From Promethearchaeota archaeon (GTDB taxonomy: Archaea; Asgardarchaeota; Lokiarchaeia; Sigynarchaeales; SOKP01): a stretch of DNA of 64,000 nucleotides. Every line of letters starts with the position of its first letter. Position 1 is the stretch's first letter. Positions 40,824 to 50,050 of this stretch are shown one piece after another. The translations under genes were made by a program, and so were the position numbers. The DNA lies in the NCBI GenBank assembly GCA_019058515.1, contig JAHPYY010000159.1:1-64000 (forward strand), written 5' to 3'. A model generated the notes under the pieces. The model saw only the letters and a program-made list of their open reading frames with translations, did not search any database and was not told the DNA's origin.

Positions 40824-42068
40824 GTGGCAAGAAAGGAAAAAGTTAGGTATCTTAAGGAAAAAGGCGTAACTCAGATTATTTCTGTAAAGGATCAGAAGCA
40901 ATTGGAACGAAATAAAGGTTTAGAATATTATAAAGATATTTTATACCAATGCGGTAAATGCGGAACCTGCAGAACCGCCTATCACGAACCTAATTGGAAC
41001 AAGGTGTGTCCTTCGGGAGAATTTAGCGGTTTTGAAGCGTATTACTTAGGAGGAAAGAATTTACTTTCTTGGGCAATTGAATCTCAGAAATTACCCTGGT
41101 CCGAAAATCTAGCTAAAATTTTTTATCAATGCTCTGTTTGCCTTGCGTGTACGCAACAATGTCAAATACCCGAGATTCACCATTACGCAGGAGAATGGCT
41201 CATGGCTATGCGAGAAAAAGCTGTAGAAAAGGGTTTCGGACCAATGCCAGAACAAAAGAACTATACTGAGCACATAAAAAAACATAACAATCCATATATG
41301 GAGGTTCACCAAGATCGCTTAAATTGGAATTTAGAAAATGTAAAAATCAATAATGATTCAGATATGGCATATTTTGTTGGTTGTACTTCCAGTTATAGAG
41401 AACAAAATGTTGCAAAAGCTACGGTTTCCATATTAAATAAACTAAATCTGGATTTTACTATCTTAACTGAAGAAAGATGTTGTGGTTCTCCCGTATATAT
41501 GACGGGACAATCGCAAGAAGCAGAAAACATAGCAAAGACTAATGTTAAAACCTATACAGAAAGAAGAATAAAGAGAATTATTACCTCGTGTGCGGGTTGT
41601 TATAGAATGTGGAAAGATGTGTATCCTCGTAAGTTCGGCTTAGACCACCAGATTGAAATTTTACATTTGCCAGAATTCATCCTCACACAACACAAAAAAG
41701 GTAATTTTAATTTCAAGTCTATTGGAGAAAAAGTAGTTACGTACCACGACCCGTGTCACATTGGACGACACTTAGGAATTTACGAGCCTCCTCGAGAACT
41801 TATCAAGTTGGTACCTGGAATAGAACTTGTAGAAATGGAACGAAATCGGGAGAATAGCTGGTGTTGTGGAAGTGGAGGTGGAGTGAGATCTTCTTTTAAA
41901 GAGCTTTCTAGTTTTGCAGCTGAAACAAGAATTAAAGAGGCAAAAGATACGAACGCTGAATCGATAATCTCTTGTTGTCCGTTCTGTTTAAACCAATTTA
42001 AAACAAATATTAGAGATGACGGTATTTCTGCGCAAGATATTTCAGAATTAATCGATAAAGCGTTATAA
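40824..42068 (+). CDS. Fe-S / CCG-domain oxidoreductase subunit (GlcF/HdrD-like)
   Basis: 414 residues from the GTG at 40824 (ribosome site GGTGA eight bases before it); a GTG at 40812 is the alternative. Two ferredoxin-like clusters: CGKCGTCRTAYHEPNWNKVC and CSVCLACTQQCQIPEIHHY. Two CCG domains for a non-cubane cluster: YFVGCTSSYREQN...EERCCGSPVYMTG and YHDPCHIGRHLGIYE...NSWCCGSGGGVRSSF. This is the usual partner of the FAD oxidase above and passes electrons to a membrane carrier or heterodisulfide-type acceptor. Complete. Confidence 0.87.
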   Translation: MARKEKVRYLKEKGVTQIISVKDQKQLERNKGLEYYKDILYQCGKCGTCRTAYHEPNWNKVCPSGEFSGFEAYYLGGKNLLSWAIESQKLPWSENLAKIFYQCSVCLACTQQCQIPEIHHYAGEWLMAMREKAVEKGFGPMPEQKNYTEHIKKHNNPYMEVHQDRLNWNLENVKINNDSDMAYFVGCTSSYREQNVAKATVSILNKLNLDFTILTEERCCGSPVYMTGQSQEAENIAKTNVKTYTERRIKRIITSCAGCYRMWKDVYPRKFGLDHQIEILHLPEFILTQHKKGNFNFKSIGEKVVTYHDPCHIGRHLGIYEPPRELIKLVPGIELVEMERNRENSWCCGSGGGVRSSFKELSSFAAETRIKEAKDTNAESIISCCPFCLNQFKTNIRDDGISAQDISELIDKAL

Positions 42069-42193
42069 TATACAATTAATTCTAAATTTTTTCTTTAATT
42101 CTTAGACTTTTTAACTGTTTTTCTTTATAGGATTACCTGAATTTATAATAAATTATGAGAAAATTATTAAGACGGTTTACTTTTAATTGAACT

Positions 42194-42904
42194 ATGAGAA
42201 AAGAATTTATGGTTAAACCAATGAATACTCCTTTTACTAATAATATCGGGTCAATTAAACCCCAATCTGATTCAAGTCAATTGGAAACAGGCAATTCTCA
42301 CTTTAAAACGGGTACTACCACCGTAGGACTCGTGTGTAAAGACGCAGTTATTCTTGGAACTGATAAGCGTGCTTCTATGGCGTACTTCGTAGCCAGTAAG
42401 ACTTCTGAGAAATTACACAAAATACAAGAACACATTTGGATGACTATTGCGGGAGGAGTCGCAGACGCCCAATATTTAGTTGATGTTTTAAAAGCGGAAA
42501 CCTCTCTTTACCAATTATCGAAAGAAAAGCCGATCCCCATAAAAGCAGCTGCTAAAATGCTCTCTAATATTCTCTACCGTAATAAAATGTATCCCTTCCA
42601 GGTAGGGTTGATACTTGGAGGAGTCACGGAAGAGGAAGGACCAGTTTTGATGGATATTGGTGCTTATGGGTCAATATTACCTGAAAAGTTCTGTGCTGTT
42701 GGAAGTGGACAAAATTTCTCTTACGGTGTGATGGAAGCTAAATACAAGGATAACTTATCCGTTGAGGATGGAAAAAATATCGTTAAAACTGCGGTTACTG
42801 CCTCAATCGTGCGCGATATGGCAAGTGGCAACGGTATAGACATCGTAGTAATTAAAAAAGATGGGCCATCCGAAAGAATTGCAATTTCCATCGAAAATAA
42901 ATAA
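42194..42904 (+). CDS. psmB: Proteasome beta subunit
   Basis: 236 residues. The catalytic Thr follows Gly in HFKTG/TTTVGLVCKDAV at residue 41, preceded by a 40-residue propeptide that is removed on assembly. Other marks: GTDKRASMAYFVASK (with catalytic Asp and the Lys at the usual position), IAGGVADAQYL, CAVGSGQNFSYGVME, SIVRDMASGNGIDIVVI. Forms the inner rings of the 20S proteasome. Some archaea have two beta subunits; the alpha subunit is not in the window. The long propeptide and alternative starts (Met at residues 6 and 10) leave the exact N-terminus open. Confidence 0.94.
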   Translation: MRKEFMVKPMNTPFTNNIGSIKPQSDSSQLETGNSHFKTGTTTVGLVCKDAVILGTDKRASMAYFVASKTSEKLHKIQEHIWMTIAGGVADAQYLVDVLKAETSLYQLSKEKPIPIKAAAKMLSNILYRNKMYPFQVGLILGGVTEEEGPVLMDIGAYGSILPEKFCAVGSGQNFSYGVMEAKYKDNLSVEDGKNIVKTAVTASIVRDMASGNGIDIVVIKKDGPSERIAISIENK

Positions 42905-43279
42905 ATAATTTTTTAGATTTCGAATATCCTACTCTTATTCCTCAATTTAATGCAATCCTATGAGGAATTTATCTTATAAGAAATATATAATTCACTTTTT
43001 TTTAAATTCAATTTGCAATGAAGTTAGTAAGAGAACTCGCAATTAATCAAAGTTATGTGAAGTTCTAATCTATAGCATTTTGGTTTTTTTCCCATTCATT
43101 TCATGTTCAAGATCGCTTAAGAATAAAGTTTAAATGGGAAGATTTAGAAATGTTTAATAAGAATACGATACCTTTATAAAAATAAATTATATATTATTAA
43201 GTTAGATTTTAGTAGTAAATAGGGATATTACTAAAAAAAAGAATAACATAAAACAATTGAATCGAAGAGAACTGGTAGA
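42905..43279. other. Non-coding region between psmB and GATase-like gene
   Basis: 375 bases. T-rich patches after psmB may terminate its transcript, and AT boxes near 43180-43200 are suitable as a promoter of the next gene. No RNA or gene recognised. Confidence 0.4.
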
Positions 43280-44005
43280 ATGACTTATAGTATTATTGTA
43301 GACTTATCGCACAAGGAACAACTTGAGGATTTTCCAGAATTCGACGAAGATGATTACGAAATAGACTTTATCGACAAAAAGGAAGGACCATTGGATTTTG
43401 AAACCCTTGAGGACTACGATTTATTAGTGATTGGCAACATCAAGCACACTAAAAATCAAAAAGACGACAAGTTCACACCCCAGGAATTACAAGCGGTTAA
43501 AAAATTTGTTGGCGAAGGGGGAGGTCTGCTGTTAACATCAAGCGACGGAGGAGATCAAGATATTCCCATCAAATCCGGATCGATTAGAGTGTTATATAAA
43601 ATTACAGGTGTAAGGAGATACTGGAATGGGATATTGTACGAATCGTCTTCTAATTTCTTAGTTAAAAAGTATAATTTACACCTAACTGAATTGTTTAATC
43701 ACCCTATTACCTCAGGCATAAACGAAGTAGTTTTACCAAACTGTACATTTTTTAGCGTCGCGGAAGAGGATGTAGAGGATCTTATAGTGACATCAGAAAA
43801 GGCTGAGTTCAAATATTACTCCGACCAAGATTTAGATCAAGTTGGTTCGGTTCCAGTGTGTACTGTAACAGAGTTTTATAATGGTAGGTGTGTCACCATT
43901 GGCTCCTCCGACTTTTTAATTGAGGATAACGATTTTGGATTGGATGCCGGCGATAATCTCAAGTTCCTCGAGAACATTTTACAGTGGCTCACCTTTGAGC
44001 TTTAA
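43280..44005 (+). CDS. Class I glutamine amidotransferase-like / GIFT-like protein
   Basis: 241 residues. The N-terminal part has a Rossmann-like pattern typical of GATase1-like folds: LEDYDLLVIGNIKHTKN, LQAVKKFVGEGGGLLLTSSD. Later LFNHPITSGINEVVLPNCTF and GRCVTIGSSDFLIEDNDFGL are typical of the DUF4350/GIFT type group that also includes the N-domain of IFT52. The catalytic Cys of true amidotransferases is not seen, so a binding rather than enzymatic role is likely. Acidic N-terminus. Similar to archaeal proteins of unknown function. Confidence 0.55.
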   Translation: MTYSIIVDLSHKEQLEDFPEFDEDDYEIDFIDKKEGPLDFETLEDYDLLVIGNIKHTKNQKDDKFTPQELQAVKKFVGEGGGLLLTSSDGGDQDIPIKSGSIRVLYKITGVRRYWNGILYESSSNFLVKKYNLHLTELFNHPITSGINEVVLPNCTFFSVAEEDVEDLIVTSEKAEFKYYSDQDLDQVGSVPVCTVTEFYNGRCVTIGSSDFLIEDNDFGLDAGDNLKFLENILQWLTFEL

Positions 44006-44067
44006 AGTCCTATGGAGTTCTTCTTCAAATAAATAGTATTAATTACTTTTTAAGGCATTTTATACGT

Positions 44068-45162
44068 ATGGTCTTTAAACTGATCAGACCAGATTATACT
44101 GAAGTTTGGGCTCGATTTCCGCACTATAAAGGGTTAATTGACCAAAAAGAAATTTCTAGATACATCATTGCTAAAACACTTAAATGCGAGTACAATGATA
44201 CGGATTTAACCGAAGCATTAACGCTTAAGTTAAAGTCTATATCATCCGAATTCAAGGATCTACTTAACGAGGATCCTTCAATATTAAAATCTAGGGAAAT
44301 AGTAAAACCATCTTATTTAGAATTAATCGAAACATTGGCTAATCGTTACCTTGAGAGCTGTATCTTTTGCGAGCGACAGTGCAAAGTAAATAGAATCGAT
44401 GGTGAAAAAGGTTATTGTTTAATCGGTAAAGAATCGTACATTTCATCAGCATTTCTTCACATGGGAGAAGAGAGCGTATTAGTTCCTTCAGGAACGATTT
44501 TTTTTCAAGGTTGTAATTTTGGGTGTATCTTCTGTCAGAATTACGATATTTCTCAAGCGTGGAAAAATCGTCGGCTATTAAGCGATGTTGCACAAATGGT
44601 ATCTAAAAAAGATCTCGCACTTGTGGCTGAAAAGTTAGTTAAGAGGGGTGCAATAAACATAAACTATGTGGGTGGAGATCCAATTCCTAATATTCACACA
44701 ATCGTAGGCAGTCTTAAATTTCAACAGTCAAATATTTGTCAACTTTGGAACTCAAATTTTTACCTAACCGAGGATTCTTTAGATTTGATAATTGATCTGA
44801 TGGATTTTTGGTTACCCGATTTCAAATACGGAAATAACAAGTGTGCAAAAGCACTTTCAGGGGTAGATAACTATTTTGATGTAATTAGTCGAAATCACAA
44901 ACGGATTCACGACGAGGGTAGCGGGGAGATAATTATACGTCACTTAGTCATGCCAAATCATATTGAATGTTGTTCTAAACCAATAATGGATTTTGTAGCT
45001 AGAGAGGTTCCCAATTGCGTCGTTAATATAATGGGGCAATACAGACCGGAATATAAAGCATACAACAATCCACAAATAAATCGTCGACCTACAATCGAAG
45101 AAATTCACGAAGTGAAGCAACATGCAGATGATTTGGGAATTTTATACAAGCCCGTTTCTTAA
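44068..45162 (+). CDS. Radical SAM protein (PflX/COG1313-like)
   Basis: 364 residues. The Fe-S binding motif is FQGCNFGCIFCQNYDIS (C-x3-C-x2-C); an upstream Cys group CIFCERQCKVNRIDGEKGYC is typical of this group. YVGGDPIPNIHTI and WNSNFYLTEDSLDLIID complete the barrel, followed by LVMPNHIECCSKP and NIMGQYRPEYKAY. COG1313 members are annotated as pyruvate formate-lyase activating enzyme homologs, but their target is generally unknown. No glycyl-radical enzyme lies nearby. The N-terminal 100 residues are an extension of unknown function. Confidence 0.85.
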   Translation: MVFKLIRPDYTEVWARFPHYKGLIDQKEISRYIIAKTLKCEYNDTDLTEALTLKLKSISSEFKDLLNEDPSILKSREIVKPSYLELIETLANRYLESCIFCERQCKVNRIDGEKGYCLIGKESYISSAFLHMGEESVLVPSGTIFFQGCNFGCIFCQNYDISQAWKNRRLLSDVAQMVSKKDLALVAEKLVKRGAININYVGGDPIPNIHTIVGSLKFQQSNICQLWNSNFYLTEDSLDLIIDLMDFWLPDFKYGNNKCAKALSGVDNYFDVISRNHKRIHDEGSGEIIIRHLVMPNHIECCSKPIMDFVAREVPNCVVNIMGQYRPEYKAYNNPQINRRPTIEEIHEVKQHADDLGILYKPVS

Positions 45163-45403
45163 CAAAAGAATTAATGGCTTGGGTTCTTATTAATTAGTAT
45201 TTCTTGTTTTTTCCTAATCATAAACCTGATTATTTAAAATTAGGCTATTTAATCTACTATTGAAATTCTCTCAATGGCAATAAGATTCATACTATAATAC
45301 ATCATAGCAAATTGTAGAAAAATCTAAAAGCTAGAATACATTTTCTCAAACATCAATTTATACATTAATGCTTAATTTCAAATTAAAGTCGAATATATAC
45401 GTC

Positions 45404-46537
45404 ATGTCGTTAAAATTAGAAGATATAAAGGGACTTGGTAAGAAGACCGTCGAACTATTAACTGATGCAGGAATATCTAGTGTAGAAAAATTAGCTGATA
45501 GTAGTCTCGACGATTTATTAGCAATTAAAGGTGTTGGAAAAGCTTCAGCCCAAAAGTACATTGATAATGCAAAAGAATTATTGGGAAACTCGGAAGAAAC
45601 TATAACAAATGAAGAACCAGAAACTTCAACTACTGGGGAAGCTATTTCCGAAGAGAAAGGCATAGAAGAAGCGGTAAAAGAAGAAATAAAAAGAAAAGAA
45701 GAAAAAGAAAAGAAGTTAAAGGGAAAAAAGGTCGAAAGTGGGGATTTCGTTTTAGTAAAAATCACTGCGAAAACGCAAAAAGGAAAGATTTTCAGAGTAT
45801 CCGCTGTGGAAGACGCGAAAAGAGCGGGGATCTACGAAGAAGAAAAAGAGAAACAAGGGTATTACACGCCAGAATTCGTGATTGTAGGTAAAAGTGGGTT
45901 TGTGAACGAAGGATTGACTGAAACCATTCAAGATATGAATTATTTTGAAAAAAAATCCGTACGGATACCCACTACTAAAGCTTTCGGAAAGCGTGATCCT
46001 AAAAAAATAGAAAGGATCGGAATAGCTAAGTTTAGAAAGCTAAACGAGGGAAAAAATCCCGAGATCGGTCAGGATTTTACGAAAAAAGGGCAAGGCACAA
46101 GAGGAATAGTTACCAACATCCTTCAAGGAAAAGTAATCGTAGATTATAATCACCCTTTGGCGGGACAGAGTATTGATTACAATTTGGAAATTATAGACAA
46201 AATCGAAACTTTCGAAGATAAAATTAAACATTTTGTAATTAATAAGGGAATTCCCGAAGAAACCTTTGCAGAATTCGTAATAAACCATAACAACGAAGAT
46301 AAAACTATTGAAATCACTATTCCAAAGATGCTTCTCTTCCAAAATCTAACTTACTTCAAGTTTGGATTAGCAATGGACTTGCAAACACATCTGGCAGACG
46401 AGATAAACGATGTAAAATTTATCGAAGTGTATGAAAAAATCAATGTTCCAACTCCAGCAGAATCTGTAGCTAAGAAAGTTGAAGAGTATACTAAAGAACA
46501 AGAAGAAGATACAAAAAGTACTGGAGAAGCGTCTTAG
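45404..46537 (+). CDS. HhH domain fused to archaeal SlyD-like FKBP
   Basis: 377 residues from the ATG at 45404; an earlier ATG at 45368 would add 12 residues. Residues 1-65 contain two helix-hairpin-helix motifs (EDIKGLGKKTVELLTDAGIS and DDLLAIKGVGKASAQKYI). A Glu/Lys linker follows, then an archaeal long-type FKBP peptidyl-prolyl isomerase: GDFVLVKITAKTQKGKIF, VIVGKSGFVNEGLTETIQDM, VRIPTTKAFGKRDPKKI, and the chaperone insert ending VIVDYNHPLAGQSIDYN. A C-terminal domain of about 100 residues follows, as in other archaeal FKBPs. The N-terminal DNA/RNA-binding type domain on a prolyl isomerase is unusual and may tether it to nucleic acid or ribosome. Confidence 0.82.
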   Translation: MSLKLEDIKGLGKKTVELLTDAGISSVEKLADSSLDDLLAIKGVGKASAQKYIDNAKELLGNSEETITNEEPETSTTGEAISEEKGIEEAVKEEIKRKEEKEKKLKGKKVESGDFVLVKITAKTQKGKIFRVSAVEDAKRAGIYEEEKEKQGYYTPEFVIVGKSGFVNEGLTETIQDMNYFEKKSVRIPTTKAFGKRDPKKIERIGIAKFRKLNEGKNPEIGQDFTKKGQGTRGIVTNILQGKVIVDYNHPLAGQSIDYNLEIIDKIETFEDKIKHFVINKGIPEETFAEFVINHNNEDKTIEITIPKMLLFQNLTYFKFGLAMDLQTHLADEINDVKFIEVYEKINVPTPAESVAKKVEEYTKEQEEDTKSTGEAS

Positions 46538-46547
46538 TTGTTAGATA

Positions 46548-47276
46548 TTAAGCTGAATTACCTTCTGAAAGAAGTCGGTACAATTTCTTTTTAAAGCTCG
46601 TTATGTTGTCAAATTTTATAACGCTAATTCCTAATTGTTTTGCGGGAATTAAATTTATTAATTTGTCGTCTATGAAGACACAACTTTCTGGTTTTGCGTT
46701 TAATTCGTTCAATACATATACATATTTCTTTATATTTGGTTTTCGGAATCCGATTTCGTTGGATAAGAATATATTGTCGAACAAGTCGTAGAATCCTCTC
46801 AATTCGTTGGATTTTGCGTGAATTTCATAAGTATTAGACATCAAACTGACCACATATCCAGATCTCTTTAACCGAGATACTACCTCTTGCATTTCGGGAG
46901 AAAAATTAGTTAACTGGGTATAATGGTGAAACCATAATTCTAAATAATAATCGATATTAGGCTGATTAAGATTTTGATAATTTCTATTATTATCGTGAAT
47001 ATATTTATTAAATATCGCTTCGAGAAAATCTCTCGATGAGATTCGTCCAGAACCAACCGCCCTTCTTAATTTTCTAATGTAAGGAGAATCTTTCTTATTG
47101 GGGATATTAGTGTGGAAATCAGAATTAATAATCGAAAACAAATTATCTAAAACATAAGTTTTTTCGACCATAATGCCCCCAAAATCGAAAATAAAATGCT
47201 CTATATTTTGAATTTTGACTCTTTTTCCTTCAAACGAAGATTGTAGCAATATTTTATTATCATTAGTATTTTTCAA
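46548..47276 (-). CDS. HAD-family phosphatase (HAD-IA)
   Basis: 242 residues from a TTG start overlapping the ATP-grasp stop (TTGA). HAD motifs: I FIFDFGGIMVE (nucleophile Asp; second acid replaced by Gly as in many YihX-like HADs), II SLMSNTYEIH, III Lys in GFRKPNIKKY, IV VFIDDKLINLIPAKQLGI. A cap domain between I and II. Would dephosphorylate a small phosphorylated compound. Co-transcription with two ATP-grasp genes and proximity of inositol-phosphate synthase suggest a sugar- or inositol-phosphate substrate, but this is inference. Confidence 0.82.
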   Translation of the reverse strand: MKNTNDNKILLQSSFEGKRVKIQNIEHFIFDFGGIMVEKTYVLDNLFSIINSDFHTNIPNKKDSPYIRKLRRAVGSGRISSRDFLEAIFNKYIHDNNRNYQNLNQPNIDYYLELWFHHYTQLTNFSPEMQEVVSRLKRSGYVVSLMSNTYEIHAKSNELRGFYDLFDNIFLSNEIGFRKPNIKKYVYVLNELNAKPESCVFIDDKLINLIPAKQLGISVIKFDNITSFKKKLYRLLSEGNSA

Positions 47277-48082
47277 ATATGTTCCCCATTTGAATGGGAT
47301 TCGAATTCTCCTAGAATAATCTCACAAATCGAGCTAACGGGATCTTTAGCGCATTTCCAATTAGAAAACTCTGGAAATATTCCTACATCTACTACATATA
47401 TGTCATTAGTGCTTTGTTCTATTACTATGTCGATATGGCCAAAGTTGATCTTATCTACTTCTCTCCAATTCGTTATCAGTTCTTGAATTTCCTTTGTTAC
47501 GGAAACCAATTTCATCTCTGCGTGTTCATTCGATAATGGTGGCTTTTCGAGTACGCAAATAGCGTCTTCAATAAAGTAGACGATATAATGGATTCCGTTA
47601 ATATATTTCTCGAGATAAAGCATATTATCACCATATGATAGGAGTTCGTCGCGGGATTCTATTATTTTGATTCCTTTACTTCCAGACCCCATTAATGGTT
47701 TAAGAAGCAATGGAAACTTATGAGAATCTAATGACTTTCCCAAGGTTTTACCAGTACCCATGATGTAGTTTGGAAGATTCCCACCGAAATTTTTGACTAA
47801 GTAGTGTACATCTACCCTATTCCTCGTTTTAAACGCGTAATTAGGGTCAGGAAACACAAACATCGAATTATGCTTTAAGAAATATCCCGCGTAAAGGAAA
47901 ATCAGTGATTTTGACTTCAAAACGAAAAAATCGTTATTTTCTAACAACTCGTTTGCGATCAAGAGATTCTTAGGCGTATATATGTTGACGGTTAAATCTT
48001 TTTCTTTGAAATACTTTAACATTTTGGAAGAAAAACGATTCTTGTTCGTGCTTTCACTTTTAGTTAGTATTCCTATATTCAT
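47273..48082 (-). CDS. ATP-grasp protein B (RimK/ITPK-like)
   Basis: 269 residues from the ATG at 48082 (MNIGILTKSES), which has a ribosome site GGTG just upstream; the GTG at 48094 is an alternative. Glycine-rich ATP-binding part: FPLLLKPLMGSGSKGIKIIE; hinge LYLEKYINGIHYIVYFI; metal-binding end VVDVGIFPEFSNW. In the last motif the usual D-x-N is D-x-G, so metal binding may be altered. Lies between ATP-grasp A and the HAD gene in one operon, three genes packed within a few bases. Likely ligase or kinase; substrate unknown. Confidence 0.78.
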   Translation of the reverse strand: MNIGILTKSESTNKNRFSSKMLKYFKEKDLTVNIYTPKNLLIANELLENNDFFVLKSKSLIFLYAGYFLKHNSMFVFPDPNYAFKTRNRVDVHYLVKNFGGNLPNYIMGTGKTLGKSLDSHKFPLLLKPLMGSGSKGIKIIESRDELLSYGDNMLYLEKYINGIHYIVYFIEDAICVLEKPPLSNEHAEMKLVSVTKEIQELITNWREVDKINFGHIDIVIEQSTNDIYVVDVGIFPEFSNWKCAKDPVSSICEIILGEFESHSNGEHI

Positions 48083-48097
48083 CGGATGTTTCACCTT

Positions 48098-48916
48098 CTA
48101 CATTTTTGCTTCTTTTTTTAAGAACTTATATACCAACTCTGAACCATTTTTTATGTAATTAAAATTAGGAGTACTATTCACATCAGTTAAATAGTAGGTT
48201 CCACTCTTATCTTTTAAAAAATCCATTGAGCAAATTTTCAAGCCTAGGATATTCATTACCTTTAAAGCAGTAGTTTCAATTTCAGGAATATGGTTTATTT
48301 CACGACGAGATTCCATTTTATTAGGGTTAACAAGTATTGGAAGCTGCTTGAAAAAAAGAATCTTATCTCCAATAGCGTAAAATTTATACTCCCACTTGCT
48401 TTTAATGAATTGTTGGTAATAAACAAACGAATTATAAGACTTGGATTCGGATTCTTCTAGCGCTCTTCCGTCAATTACTTGCAATTTACCATGCTTTTTT
48501 TTGATTTGGGGTGAAAACGCGTAATTTTTTTGATCGATTAGGTTTTTTGCGATATAATTTTCATAGGGAGGAGATTGTTCCTGAGGGATTAGACAAAAAT
48601 TAGGTACGGGTATATTTTTAGATTTAAGGAGGGTACTGTTAATAAACCTATGCATTGCAATCCAAATTCCGCGTGAAGAGTTATAAATTGGAATCGAAGT
48701 GGTTCGTTCTACTAATTTTGCAAAACTTAAGATGAGATCTCCTTTCCCTTTTATAAAAAACACATCTTCAGTAAACCTATTGTACTCAATGTTAAATAGA
48801 AAGTCCTCCTCAATATAAACTTTAAATTCACATTTCCTTTTTAAGTAATTTAGAAAGGGAGATAATTTCCTCTCCCTATGATACAGATCCGTAATGATAC
48901 CAATTTTAAGTGACAT
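48098..48916 (-). CDS. ATP-grasp protein A (RimK/ITPK-like)
   Basis: 272 residues from the ATG at 48916 (MSLKIGIITDLYH); a TTG six codons earlier is weaker. It has a NSRGIWIAMHRFIN substrate-side segment, the ATP-binding IAKNLIDQKNYAFS, hinge VYYQQFIKSKWEYKFYAIGD, and metal-binding YYLTDVNSTPNFNYI with D-x-N intact. The sequence Q-x-F-I ... K-F-Y-A-I-G followed by D-V-N-x-x-P resembles the ITPK/RimK group. First gene of the operon A-B-HAD; divergent from ATP-grasp C, so the four ATP-grasp genes form a paralogous set. Confidence 0.8.
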   Translation of the reverse strand: MSLKIGIITDLYHRERKLSPFLNYLKRKCEFKVYIEEDFLFNIEYNRFTEDVFFIKGKGDLILSFAKLVERTTSIPIYNSSRGIWIAMHRFINSTLLKSKNIPVPNFCLIPQEQSPPYENYIAKNLIDQKNYAFSPQIKKKHGKLQVIDGRALEESESKSYNSFVYYQQFIKSKWEYKFYAIGDKILFFKQLPILVNPNKMESRREINHIPEIETTALKVMNILGLKICSMDFLKDKSGTYYLTDVNSTPNFNYIKNGSELVYKFLKKEAKM

Positions 48917-49108
48917 TTTTGCGGTGCATCGCAAAGTGGTAGTGTAGATAAATTTAATTAAGGAATTATCCTACTAAAATTGTTTGTAACAATCGCAAAC
49001 ACCATCACTATTAACTCTCTTACATAGATGTACATATATGTCGACAATAAATATAAATATATTAACTAAATATAATATAGGTATAAGGTTAGGTTTCTTG
49101 CAAAGAAT
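48917..49108. promoter_or_regulatory. Divergent promoter region between ATP-grasp A and C
   Basis: 192 bases with AT boxes usable in both directions (for example ATATAAATATATT near 49050) and a small inverted repeat GTTTG/CAAAC at 48982-49000. It probably drives both halves of the cluster. Confidence 0.45.
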
Positions 49109-50014
49109 ATGGTAATTTTTTCAAGAAAAATCTATATTGGATCGATTTGTAATCGCGATTACGAACTGCTCCATCAGTTAAAGCAGTTTTGTAAACTAAA
49201 TTATAATGTATCTATCGTCAACCTACTGAACAGTCGAAACGAATTCGATCCCAAAACTCTTAAAAAAAAGTTAAAAAAGTATCCAATATCGTTTATAATT
49301 TTAAAGCTCCTCTCAGACAAAAGGAATAAATTCTTATATAGTACGCTGAAGGCTATAAATCCCAATATATCTTTGTTGAATAGTTTAAATTCGGTTCAGA
49401 TCTGCGAAAGTAGAAGAAATACATTTTATTTGATAGAGCAACGATCTAGGAAGCTGAATATACCTTGTACTTTCTATTCTATAGATGAGTCTACTCAAGC
49501 TCTTCAAAAAGGAATTCCAATAATTGTTAAACTTGATGTTCACAACGCACCGTTCATTGAAAAAGAGGACCGAATCGTTGGTATCGCAAGAAATGTTAAA
49601 GAATTTCAAGCCCTCATTTCTAATTTTGAAGAACGAGAGCTATTTTTCCAAGAATACTTGGGGAAATTTGAAAAAGTACATAAAGTATACATTATTGACA
49701 GATGGACCGTATGTATAACATCTCCAAACCGGCTTTTACAAAACCCCAGTCCTAAAGATTTAATCCATGTCAGAGAGCCTATTGATCCCCAACTAAAAAG
49801 ACGGATATTAAGGCTTGGGAAAAAATTGAAAATGCCAATATTTGGTATCGACTATATTTTAAAGGATGATGTTCCTTACATAGTAGATGTTAACGACTTC
49901 CCTAGTTTTAGACATATCCCTGAAGCAGTCAGCTTAATATCTGATTATATTTATCAAGTGTTGAGCTCAAGAATGTTAACTCAGAAAACTAAAGCAACAA
50001 TTAGTGGAATATAA
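49109..50014 (+). CDS. ATP-grasp protein C (ITPK-like)
   Basis: 301 residues. N-terminal alpha/beta part IGSICNRDYELLHQLKQFCK; ATP-binding PIIVKLDVHNAPFIEKEDRI; hinge LFFQEYLGKFEKVHKVYIID; then KMPIFGIDYILKDDVPYIVD and VNDFPSFRHIPEA. The last two match the L-F-G-(I/F)-D and D-x-N-x-F-P-x-x-x-x-(V/I)-P-E signature of protein D and of inositol-trisphosphate kinases. Convergent with inositol-phosphate synthase, 36 bases apart. Predicted kinase or ligase. Confidence 0.8.
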   Translation: MVIFSRKIYIGSICNRDYELLHQLKQFCKLNYNVSIVNLLNSRNEFDPKTLKKKLKKYPISFIILKLLSDKRNKFLYSTLKAINPNISLLNSLNSVQICESRRNTFYLIEQRSRKLNIPCTFYSIDESTQALQKGIPIIVKLDVHNAPFIEKEDRIVGIARNVKEFQALISNFEERELFFQEYLGKFEKVHKVYIIDRWTVCITSPNRLLQNPSPKDLIHVREPIDPQLKRRILRLGKKLKMPIFGIDYILKDDVPYIVDVNDFPSFRHIPEAVSLISDYIYQVLSSRMLTQKTKATISGI

Positions 50015-50050
50015 ATAAAATAAAACAGTAGAGAGTTCTATTGTTAGTAC

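Noticed and set aside
45358..45765. Minus-strand frame opposite the HhH-FKBP gene
   Set aside because: Composition is a Ser/Phe-rich mirror of a Glu/Lys-rich linker. The plus-strand gene has clear domains.
48935..49108. A small RNA gene in the AT-rich divergent spacer
   Set aside because: The base composition is very A/T-rich and no stable hairpin beyond a 5-bp inverted repeat is visible; a promoter explains it better.
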